From contig CAMVAT010000002.1 of NCBI GenBank assembly GCA_947165505.1, positions 62,001-126,000 on the forward strand: DNA of 64,000 bases, read 5' to 3'. This DNA comes from an uncultured Prevotellaceae bacterium (GTDB taxonomy: Bacteria > Bacteroidota > Bacteroidia > Bacteroidales > Bacteroidaceae). The position numbers and the translations under genes are program-made. How positions within the stretch are numbered: the stretch's first letter is position 1; each line of letters opens with the position of its first letter. Below, in pieces: positions 51,553 to 59,101 of the stretch. The notes under the pieces are model-generated. The model did no database searches. It saw only the letters and a program-made list of their open reading frames with translations, and had not been told where the DNA came from.

Positions 51553-52473
51553 ATGTAAGAAATCGAGTGCGGCACGGGTGATGCCTTCGGCATCCATGCC
51601 GTAGTGGTGGAAGATTTCGGCATTAGTGCCGTGAATGACATTCTCGTCGGGGATGCCGATGATGCGCACTGGCACGGGGCTTTCGCTCAGACATTCACAC
51701 ACCATGGCACCGAGTCCGCCGAAACGGCTGTGCTCCTCAACGGTGATGATACGCCCCGTTTCTTTGGCGGCCTTTTTCACAGCATCCTCGTCGAACGGCT
51801 TGATCCACGAGAGGTCGAGCACCCGTGCGGCAATGCCTTTCTCTTTGAGTTGGAGTGCCGCCTGCCAAGCATGATAGACCGTCTCGCCGGTGGCGATGAT
51901 AGCGAGGTCGTTGCCTTCTGTGACGGTGATGGCCTTGCCGAGTTGGAAGTCGAAATCATCGTCGGCATACACATCGGGCACGGCAGCGCGCCCCACACGC
52001 ACATAACAAGGTTTGTCGAAATCGACCAGGAATTTGACCAATTTTCGTGTGACCCTCCAATCGCTGGGCAAGCAGACCGTCATGCCCGGGAAGGTGCGGA
52101 GTGCCGCGATGTCGTGCAGCGAGTGGTGGGTGGCACCGAGCGCACCGTAAGCCACACCGCCGCTCACGCCGAGGATGGTGACAGGGTTCTCGCTGTAAGC
52201 CAGATCGACCTTCACCTGTTCGAGCGATCGTGCCACATAGAAGCAGGCGGGACCGCAGCAGAACACTTTCTTTCCGCTGTGCGCCAGTCCGGCCGAGATG
52301 CCCACGGCATCCTGTTCGGCGATGCCGCATTCCACGAACTGTTGAGGTAATTGTTCGGCGAAGTCGCCGAGGGTGACCGACCCGCGGGCGTCGGTGGTCA
52401 CCGCAATGATATCTTTGTCTTGACGAGCCAGTTCTACCAGCGTGTCAGTAAACATTTTTCTGCAAGCAATCAT
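51547..52473 (-). CDS. Transketolase-like protein, C-terminal subunit (B)
   Basis: A 308-residue protein matching the pyrimidine-binding and C-terminal domains of transketolase. It shows FTDTLVELARQDKDIIAVTTD, FVECGIAEQDAVGISAGLA (catalytic Glu in GIAEQ), GATHHSLHDIAALRTFPGMT and the C-terminal GRIITVEEHSRFGGLG. ATG 52473 is used; the start upstream at 52521 would be coded by an A-rich repeat. It must pair with the N-terminal subunit upstream (52584-53423) to make an active TPP enzyme. Split transketolases occur in apulose-4-phosphate and sulfofructose pathways as well as in other catabolic loci. Confidence 0.9.
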   Translation of the reverse strand: MIACRKMFTDTLVELARQDKDIIAVTTDARGSVTLGDFAEQLPQQFVECGIAEQDAVGISAGLAHSGKKVFCCGPACFYVARSLEQVKVDLAYSENPVTILGVSGGVAYGALGATHHSLHDIAALRTFPGMTVCLPSDWRVTRKLVKFLVDFDKPCYVRVGRAAVPDVYADDDFDFQLGKAITVTEGNDLAIIATGETVYHAWQAALQLKEKGIAARVLDLSWIKPFDEDAVKKAAKETGRIITVEEHSRFGGLGAMVCECLSESPVPVRIIGIPDENVIHGTNAEIFHHYGMDAEGITRAALDFLHV

Positions 52474-52474
52474 T

Positions 52475-52515
52475 TTAAAAGTAAAAAAGTAAAAAAGTAA
52501 AAAAGTAAAAAAGGG
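52475..52515 (+). repeat. AGTAAAAA tandem repeat upstream of transketolase B
   Basis: Four AAAAAGT units end 2 nt before the ATG (on the - strand), so they replace the usual ribosome-binding region. Confidence 0.85.
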
Positions 52516-52532
52516 AGGCAAAGAGGAGATAT

Positions 52533-52590
52533 ATTGTGTAATATAGACACTATAGATGCTATGATTCTATAGATACTATAAGACTATATT
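52533..52590. repeat. TATAGATAC-type nonamer repeat at the transketolase A stop
   Basis: About six degenerate 8-9-mers with TATAG. On the - strand the first (CAATATAG) supplies the TAG stop at 52584. Confidence 0.8.
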
Positions 52591-53423
52591 GAAGTCTCTA
52601 TTCGCCGAATTCGGTCTTCGATCTCTTTGACGGCGTCGAGGCACTGCTGTTCGTTGAGCACACCGTGATGCCATTTGGCGATGCCCTCCATGAAACTGAC
52701 GCCGCGCCCTTTGGTGGTGTTGCTGATGATGAGATGCGGCTTCTGGTTTTGGTAGTCAATCGAATCGAAGGTGCTGACGATATCCTCCATATCATCACCA
52801 TTCATGCTGATGACATCCCATCCGAAGGCTGTCCAACGCTCACGGATGCTGTCGATAGGCATCACGTCCTCGGTATTGCCGCTGATTTGCAGGTGGTTGC
52901 GGTCGATGACTGCCACGAGGTTGTCGAGCTGATATTTATGTGCCGCCATGGCCGCCTCGTAGATAGAGCCCTCGCCCTGTTCGCCGTCGCCCATGAGCAC
53001 GTATGTGTGGTATTCCTTCTTGTCCATCTTGGCAGCCAGTGCCATGCCGATGCCGATGCTCAGTCCGTGGCCCAGCGCTCCGCTGTTCACCTCGATGCCC
53101 GGCACCTCGATGGTAGGATGTCCGGAGAGAATGGAGCCGAACTGTCCGAGCGTGTCAAGCACCTCGGGTTTCAAGAAGCCCTTGGCCTCGAGTGTGACGT
53201 ACAGCGCCTCTACGCAGTGCCCTTTGCTGAGCACGAACCGGTCGCGCTGCGGGGCTTTAGGCGCAGCGGGGTCTAATCCCCTCATCACATGAAAATAAAG
53301 AGCCGTCATCACGTTAAGGCAGGACAGATCGCCTCCGATGTGCCCTGCTTTAGCTTTGTAAACCACCTCGACGAGGCGTTTACGGTTTTTCTCCGCGAGG
53401 AGAGATAATTCTTTTGTAGTCAT
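52584..53423 (-). CDS. Transketolase-like protein, N-terminal subunit (A)
   Basis: A 279-residue protein matching the TPP-binding domain of transketolase. It shows AKAGHIGGDLSCLNVMTALY, RFVLSKGHCVEALYV, LGHGLSIGIGMALAAKMD and the TPP/Mg motif VLMGDGEQGEGSIYEAAM, with DRNHLQISGNTEDV after it. It appears to be the first gene of the long - strand catabolic series (53423 to 40780). A repeat tract separates it from the pectate lyase gene upstream, which may also be co-transcribed. Together with subunit B it should move a two-carbon ketol unit between sugar phosphates. Confidence 0.92.
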   Translation of the reverse strand: MTTKELSLLAEKNRKRLVEVVYKAKAGHIGGDLSCLNVMTALYFHVMRGLDPAAPKAPQRDRFVLSKGHCVEALYVTLEAKGFLKPEVLDTLGQFGSILSGHPTIEVPGIEVNSGALGHGLSIGIGMALAAKMDKKEYHTYVLMGDGEQGEGSIYEAAMAAHKYQLDNLVAVIDRNHLQISGNTEDVMPIDSIRERWTAFGWDVISMNGDDMEDIVSTFDSIDYQNQKPHLIISNTTKGRGVSFMEGIAKWHHGVLNEQQCLDAVKEIEDRIRRIETSI

Positions 53424-53491
53424 AGTAGATATTATAGGTACAAATAGGTACTATAGATACTATAGGGTTGCTATAGTATCTATAGTAGAAT
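53424..53491. repeat. TATAGATAC-type nonamer repeat upstream of transketolase A
   Basis: Five or six units of AGATACTAT/TAGGTACTA between the transketolase A start and the pectate lyase stop; related to the tract at 52533. Confidence 0.85.
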
Positions 53492-53496
53492 GTTTT

Positions 53497-55242
53497 TTAC
53501 ATCAGTTTGCCTTTTTTGGCCAATGTGTCGTGGTTGTTGCCGAGGTCGGTCCAATCTACCTTGGTGCCCGTGGGAATGCCGTTGATGTACTTCTCGATAT
53601 TGGTATAGCCATCGCCGTTGCAGTCTTTGACAGCATCCGAAGCGTCGTTGGGATTGAGTCCGTTGGCTTTCTCCCACTCGTCGGGCATACCGTCGCCGTC
53701 GGAGTCCTTCCAGGGTTTCCATTTCTTGTACTCAGGATAGCCGCCCATCTGGCGCGGGTCTGTGATGACACCCTGTTTGTAGGAGTCGTTGGACAGACGG
53801 CGGTATTTGAAGAAGCCTTCCTCGTTCTTCGATTTATCGCTCAGACCCCACATGTCGCCGTAGGGGTTGTCCTTCACCTTTTTCTCATAGTCTTTCACGT
53901 AGTATGCCACACCGGTGCGCACCTCGTCCATGATACGCTGATCGACGATGTCGCGGCAGGGCACCGTGGCGCCCGCATTCTGCAGCACCCACTCAAACGC
54001 CTCTTGTGCGCCCATGATGTTGACAGGTGCCATGACGAAAGGCTCGTTAGAGCGCATGAGTGCCTTCTCGGTCTCGTCCATCTCACCGTCTTTGTCGGCC
54101 GTTTGGATGCCGCCGTTCCAGTTGTCGGCAGTGATGGCGGGATAGCCCTCCATGATATTGCCCGAGGCATAGACGCGTCCGAACTGCTTGAAGGGGAAGA
54201 GGTTGACGCTGCGGCTCTCCGACTTGAGGATACGATGACCCACGGGAGAATCTTTGGGCGAGAGGGGGCCGGGTTTGTAATAGTTGTTGATGAAGTTGGA
54301 CATGGTGGTATATTCGCCGCCGTCGGCCGTGCGGTGCACCCAGTTATAGACCACGTTGTTGATGAAGTTGAACACCCCACCCCATCCGATTGACGGGTTT
54401 CGGCCTGTGTTGTCGGCCCAGAGGTTGCGCATGAAGGTCGTGTTCTCGCCACCGATGGTCGAGCCGAAGGCATGGTTCCATGTGTCGAGCGCCTTGGCCG
54501 AGATGGTGTTCTGTATGGTCACGTTGACGGTCGGTTCCTTGCGCTTGGCCTTGCCGTCGCCCAGGTCGAACATGTGACGGTAGAACGAGATATTCTCGTC
54601 GAGTCCCCACTCGCACGAGCAGTGGTCGATCATGATATTGCCTACGGGGTTGCCGCCGAAGGAGTCCTCACGGTGCCACACCAGCGTCTCGCCTCGGCGG
54701 AAGCGCATGTGTCGCACGATGACATCGTGTGTATCCACCTGAAACGACTCGCCAGCGATGATGACACCCTCGCCGGGCGCCGTCTGTCCGGCGATGGTGA
54801 TATAGGGAGCGCGCACATAGATAGGCGACTTGAGGCGTATGATGCCCGACACGTTGAACACGACGATGCGCGCACCACCCTGTTCACAAGCCCAGCGGAA
54901 GGAGCCGGGTCCGTCGTCGTTGAGGTTGGTCACGGTGAGCACCTTGCCTCCGCGTCCGCCGAAGGTGTACATGCCGCCTCCCTCAGCGCCCGGAAAGGCA
55001 GGAATCTTCGCCTGTCTGAGGTCGTAGGGTCTGGCCGCCCAGGGCACGTAGGGTCTGCCCTCCTTGGCTTCCTGTATGACGATAGGGAACGCCACCTCCC
55101 ATGCGGAGTCGCTGTGTGCCTTCCAACTTTTCTCTAAAGAATCAATCAATTGCTTGGCCTCGTCGGTAATCTGAGGGTACTGTGCCTTGGCTGCCGTTGC
55201 CGCAAGCAACAAGGCACAGGCTATAATGGAAATTTTTCTCAT
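53497..55242 (-). CDS. Secreted PL1-family pectate lyase with C-terminal Ca-binding repeat
   Basis: A 581-residue exported protein (signal peptide MRKISIIACALLLAATAAKA). From about residue 80 it is a right-handed beta-helix of polysaccharide lyase family 1: FPGAEGGGMYTFGGRGGKVL, TNLNDDGPGSFRWACEQ, ITIAGQTAPGEGVII, VIVRHMRFRRGE, IMIDHCSCEWGLDENIS. It should cut polygalacturonate by beta-elimination with Ca2+. The C-terminus carries DSDGDGMPDEWEKANGLNPND with DCNGDGYTNIEKYIN, a calcium-binding thrombospondin-3/dockerin-like pair frequent in PL1 proteins of this phylum. It lies upstream of and in line with the catabolic series. Confidence 0.92.
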   Translation of the reverse strand: MRKISIIACALLLAATAAKAQYPQITDEAKQLIDSLEKSWKAHSDSAWEVAFPIVIQEAKEGRPYVPWAARPYDLRQAKIPAFPGAEGGGMYTFGGRGGKVLTVTNLNDDGPGSFRWACEQGGARIVVFNVSGIIRLKSPIYVRAPYITIAGQTAPGEGVIIAGESFQVDTHDVIVRHMRFRRGETLVWHREDSFGGNPVGNIMIDHCSCEWGLDENISFYRHMFDLGDGKAKRKEPTVNVTIQNTISAKALDTWNHAFGSTIGGENTTFMRNLWADNTGRNPSIGWGGVFNFINNVVYNWVHRTADGGEYTTMSNFINNYYKPGPLSPKDSPVGHRILKSESRSVNLFPFKQFGRVYASGNIMEGYPAITADNWNGGIQTADKDGEMDETEKALMRSNEPFVMAPVNIMGAQEAFEWVLQNAGATVPCRDIVDQRIMDEVRTGVAYYVKDYEKKVKDNPYGDMWGLSDKSKNEEGFFKYRRLSNDSYKQGVITDPRQMGGYPEYKKWKPWKDSDGDGMPDEWEKANGLNPNDASDAVKDCNGDGYTNIEKYINGIPTGTKVDWTDLGNNHDTLAKKGKLM

Positions 55243-55317
55243 GTGATATATAATATGTAATTACATTATTTTTAATAAAGACGCAGAAGGCAAGAAATTG
55301 TTATCATTAAAAAACAC

Positions 55318-55350
55318 TAAAAAAGAGAGCCTCTTGTTGGGAGGCTCTCT
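55318..55350 (-). terminator. Terminator of the beta-helix protein gene
   Basis: On the - strand, AGAGAGCCTC and GAGGCTCTCT pair around 7 nt, followed by seven T residues, 20 nt after the stop at 55371. Confidence 0.88.
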
Positions 55351-55370
55351 TGTTGAAGAAGTATAGGGTT

Positions 55371-58300
55371 TTATTTCACGATGACTTTCTTGCCATTGTG
55401 GATGTAGATGCCCTTGACGGGTTTCTTCACCTCGACACCCTGCAGGTTGTACCACTTGCCGTTCTCAACGTCGGCAGTGCTGATGTTGTTGATGCCATCG
55501 ACGACACCCTCAACGATCTCGACCTGTGTGAGTTCATAGCCTTCCTGGTTGATGATCAGACCATCTTTCTTGAGCTGATCAATCATGCCCTCGGTGACCA
55601 CCACGTCGAAACCAGTCTCAGTAGCTGTGGCCTCGTAGCCCTCATAGTCTTTCCAAGACCAACCCGTGTCAGAGCCGCTGTAAGAGAGCACCAGATAGCC
55701 GTCGGCGAGTTTGTTGGCTGTGATGCGGATGATGTCGCCAGCCTTTACACCTGCCTTCGCGTTGGCATTGAGGAAGTGGTTCATGTTGATGGTCGGTTTT
55801 CCGGTTTCCTTGCCCACCCAGATAGAAGCGTCGGAACCAGTGATTTCGGTCACTTCGAGGGTCACTTCCTTCGTGGTGTAGTTGTTACCGGAAATTTGGA
55901 GACCGCCATCGGCCTTGGCCAGAGCGAGGATATCGCCGGTGAGCACAAACACAGCCTCTTCCTTGTCGCCGTTGCCCACGGGCACACCAGCCTCGAGGTC
56001 AGTCCATCCTGCGCTCTTGAGGGCCACCTGAGCACCCCATTCGCCACCGCTGGTATTGACGCTGGCCAGTTTCACATGCACCTTGTCGCCCACCTTGGCA
56101 CTTCCCAGTTTCTCGGGAGCCACGAGGATAGCATTGCTACCCCAATCGGCAGCCACAGGTTCCTCGCTTGACCAAAGGACATTCTCAGTCACAGGAGCCA
56201 CATATTCAACCAACCAACGCGGGTCGCCAGTCTGATACTGAGCCTGGTCGGTACTTGCGCCGATGTGGAAGTCAGCATTTGCTGCGTCAGCAAATTCGGG
56301 ATCGGTGGTCAGGATATTACCGCTATTGTCGTAGTTGGCCTCGCTTGCAGAGAGGTCTTCACCATCCTTGAAATAGGTGTTGTATGCGAATGTCTTCGGA
56401 GCATTGCTACCGAAACGTCCACCTGCCAAACGGCGGATGACATCGCCGGCGCAGTCAACCCAGATATTCTTCTGTATGTCGAACTTCACATAATTCTGTC
56501 CACCGACAGCACTGTAGTTAGCCCACTGACCATCAGCAGCAATGACCTTGTAGAACGTATTGCTCTGGTAGTTCATCGTCATAAATTCTGTAGTATTGTC
56601 AAAGCCGTAGCGGTCAAGACGGGCACTGTTGTTGTAACGAATGAAATACTTGGCGACAGCATTTCCATAGACGGTAGAGTTCTTGATGTTCACATCCTTC
56701 ACGCCGCCGGCCTGGAATGCGATAAGAGCATCATTGCTCACACTCTCCGTGGCAAGGCCGATTACGGCATTCTCAATGGTCAGGTCAACCACACAGTACT
56801 TCGTGTTGTTGTCGTAAATGATATTGTGCTTGACACCAGTGATGGTCACGTTGGCTATCTTCATGCTCTCCACACGGAAGTAGTCGTTGACAGCTTCTAC
56901 AGCAGGAGTCGTGCTCAACTGGAACAGAGCAGCATCAACAGCCGAAGCGTCGATAGTTGCGTTGTTGCCGTTGATGGTCAGGCAAGCAGGAGCCACGATA
57001 GGAGCAGACACCGTGTAAGCAGCTCCCTCGGTCAGGTTGATGGTGATATTACCCACCTTCTTCACGCCTTCCTCGGCAGCAGCGAGAGCAGCGTAGATGT
57101 CACCTTCAGCAGGTGAGATGGTGATGTCGGTGGGAGGAGCAAGACTTTCGTCATACTCAACCAACCATCGAGGATCACCGGTCTGATATTTAGCCTGGTC
57201 AGAACCTGCAAAGATGTGGAAATCAGCATTGGCAGCGTCAGCGAACTTAGGATCCGTGGTCAAAATATTGCCGCTATTGTCGTAGTTGGCCTCGCTTGCA
57301 GAGAGGTCTTCACCATCCTTGAAATAGGTGTTGTATGCGAATGTCTTCGGAGCATTGCTACCGAAACGTCCACCTGCCAAACGGCGGATGACATCGCCGG
57401 CGCAGTCAACCCAGATATTCTTCTGTATGTCGAACTTCACATAATTCTGTCCACCGACAGCACTGTAGTTAGCCCACTGACCATCAGCAGCAATGACCTT
57501 GTAGAACGTATTGCTCTGGTAGTTCATCGTCATAAATTCTGTAGTATTGTCAAAGCCGTAGCGGTCAAGACGGGCACTGTTGTTGTAACGAATGAAATAC
57601 TTGGCGACAGCATTTCCATAGACGGTAGAGTTCTTGATGTTCACATCCTTCACGCCGCCGGCCTGGAATGCGATAAGAGCATCATTGCTCACACTCTCCG
57701 TGGCAAGGCCGATTACGGCATTCTCAATGGTCAGGTCAACCACACAGTACTTCGTGTTGTTGTCGTAAATGATATTGTGCTTGACACCAGTGATGGTCAC
57801 GTTGGCTATCTTCATGTTATCCACACGGAAGTAGTCATTGACAGCTTCTACAGCAGGAGTCGTGCTCAATTGGAACAGAGCAGCATCAACAGCCGAAGCA
57901 TCGATGGTGGCGCCGTTGCCGTTGATGACAAGGCTTGCAGGAGCCACAACAGGAGCAGACATCGTGTAGTTAGCACCCTCGGTCAGGTTGATGGTGATGT
58001 TGCGCACCAGTTTGCCAGCCGAAGCCTCTTCGAGAGCGGCAGAGATGTCGCCAGAAGCGGGAGAGATCTCGATATCCTCGGGCTCTGCAGCAGCACTAGG
58101 AGTGAAGAGCAGGCCAACGATGGTCAGCTTCGAACCCGTGCAGAACACATAGTAAGTGTGGTTGGCCTGAACGTCGAACTCAGCGGTGCCGGTGATTTTT
58201 GTCACCACTTTCACGCCGCCTTTGCCACCGTCGATCAGTGCGTTGCTGCCGTCGGCTGGAGCTGCATCGGCATATGCCAATTCAGTGCCGTCTTCTTGAC

Positions 58301-58904
58301 AGACCTTGAAAGCATCGTGCTGGAACACTGCATTGTCGTTCACCACATTGAGGGTTTTGGCTCCTGTGGGATTGCCGTCAGCATCCAACACATCAGTCTC
58401 CACGGCATCCGTAGCGTCGATGATGAAGAACTCCTTGTCGGTATTCAACACCATACCCAGGAGCACGGTGCCATTCACAGCAGGAGTAATCATGTAGTAA
58501 GTACCACTCTGAGGCAGTTTACCCTCCTGACCCGGTGTACCATTAAAGCCGCCACCTTTGTTATCGAGGTCGTCTTTCGGGTTTTTGTTACCGACGAGGT
58601 AGATGAGACGACTCTTCTCTTCCTCAACGCCCGTATCAGCATTTGTTTCCAATACAGTCTGAGCGAAAGGTGCCATATAGTCACCCTTGAAGCTCTTGGC
58701 CTCGTTCTTTTTCCACTGTGTGTCCTTACCGAGCACGAGTTTCACATTCTCGGTAGTGAACTCCTGAAAGTCGGTGTAGGTAACACCGTTTTCAAACACG
58801 ATTTTTTCGGGTTCACCGTCGGCAGGCGCTTTGAACACTTTTTGAGCGGCAAATGCGCATACTGCGATGAAAGCCAACGCAAATAGAGATAATTTTTGTT
58901 TCAT
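55371..58904 (-). CDS. Large secreted beta-helix protein with duplicated domain and C-terminal sorting-like tail
   Basis: A 1177-residue exported protein (signal peptide MKQKLSLFALAFIAVCAFAA). Residues 25-290 form an N-terminal beta-rich domain. Two copies of a pectate-lyase-like beta-helix module of about 317 residues follow (near 290-605 and 606-922). Each has NITINLTEGA, ATIDASAVDAALFQLSTTP and a run ending TGDPRWLVEY, as in DUF4957/DUF5123 proteins of Bacteroidota pectin loci. Residues 925-1120 are two jelly-roll-like parts that may bind sugar. The last 30 residues (WYNLQGVEVKKPVKGIYIHN, then GKKVIVK) match the tail of the M6 protease. No lyase catalytic residue can be named. Probably a surface pectin-binding or -cleaving protein. 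Confidence 0.78.
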   Translation of the reverse strand: MKQKLSLFALAFIAVCAFAAQKVFKAPADGEPEKIVFENGVTYTDFQEFTTENVKLVLGKDTQWKKNEAKSFKGDYMAPFAQTVLETNADTGVEEEKSRLIYLVGNKNPKDDLDNKGGGFNGTPGQEGKLPQSGTYYMITPAVNGTVLLGMVLNTDKEFFIIDATDAVETDVLDADGNPTGAKTLNVVNDNAVFQHDAFKVCQEDGTELAYADAAPADGSNALIDGGKGGVKVVTKITGTAEFDVQANHTYYVFCTGSKLTIVGLLFTPSAAAEPEDIEISPASGDISAALEEASAGKLVRNITINLTEGANYTMSAPVVAPASLVINGNGATIDASAVDAALFQLSTTPAVEAVNDYFRVDNMKIANVTITGVKHNIIYDNNTKYCVVDLTIENAVIGLATESVSNDALIAFQAGGVKDVNIKNSTVYGNAVAKYFIRYNNSARLDRYGFDNTTEFMTMNYQSNTFYKVIAADGQWANYSAVGGQNYVKFDIQKNIWVDCAGDVIRRLAGGRFGSNAPKTFAYNTYFKDGEDLSASEANYDNSGNILTTDPKFADAANADFHIFAGSDQAKYQTGDPRWLVEYDESLAPPTDITISPAEGDIYAALAAAEEGVKKVGNITINLTEGAAYTVSAPIVAPACLTINGNNATIDASAVDAALFQLSTTPAVEAVNDYFRVESMKIANVTITGVKHNIIYDNNTKYCVVDLTIENAVIGLATESVSNDALIAFQAGGVKDVNIKNSTVYGNAVAKYFIRYNNSARLDRYGFDNTTEFMTMNYQSNTFYKVIAADGQWANYSAVGGQNYVKFDIQKNIWVDCAGDVIRRLAGGRFGSNAPKTFAYNTYFKDGEDLSASEANYDNSGNILTTDPEFADAANADFHIGASTDQAQYQTGDPRWLVEYVAPVTENVLWSSEEPVAADWGSNAILVAPEKLGSAKVGDKVHVKLASVNTSGGEWGAQVALKSAGWTDLEAGVPVGNGDKEEAVFVLTGDILALAKADGGLQISGNNYTTKEVTLEVTEITGSDASIWVGKETGKPTINMNHFLNANAKAGVKAGDIIRITANKLADGYLVLSYSGSDTGWSWKDYEGYEATATETGFDVVVTEGMIDQLKKDGLIINQEGYELTQVEIVEGVVDGINNISTADVENGKWYNLQGVEVKKPVKGIYIHNGKKVIVK
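56320..57816 (-). repeat. Direct repeat: two identical 546-bp blocks, period 951 bp
   Basis: Bases 56320-56865 and 57271-57816 read the same throughout by eye; sequence on both sides is similar but diverged. The period of 951 is 317 codons, so the frame is kept. Confidence 0.9.
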
Positions 58905-58960
58905 AAAGTAAAAATTAGTTAATAAATATAGAATGAATTCGTAGTTCGTTGTTTTCGGTG

Positions 58961-58992
58961 CAAAAATAGTGAGTTTTTTTTACATGAGCAAA
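58961..58992 (-). promoter_or_regulatory. Promoter of the beta-helix protein gene
   Basis: On the - strand, TTTG (58992-58989), a 20-nt spacer and TATTTTTG (58968-58961), 56 nt before the ATG. Confidence 0.82.
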
Positions 58993-59101
58993 TTAAATTC
59001 ACATTTTATTGACGGAAAAAGAAGAAAAATGTAATTATTATTTTTAAGAATATTACAAAAGTGATGAAAATGCGTCAATAGGATATAAACGCGTTTACTT
59101 T

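Noticed and set aside
57216..58886. Long open frame on the + strand (about 556 codons)
   Set aside because: It lies opposite the beta-helix protein gene, has no promoter or domain sense, and repeats in step with the duplicated coding strand; it is a codon-bias shadow.
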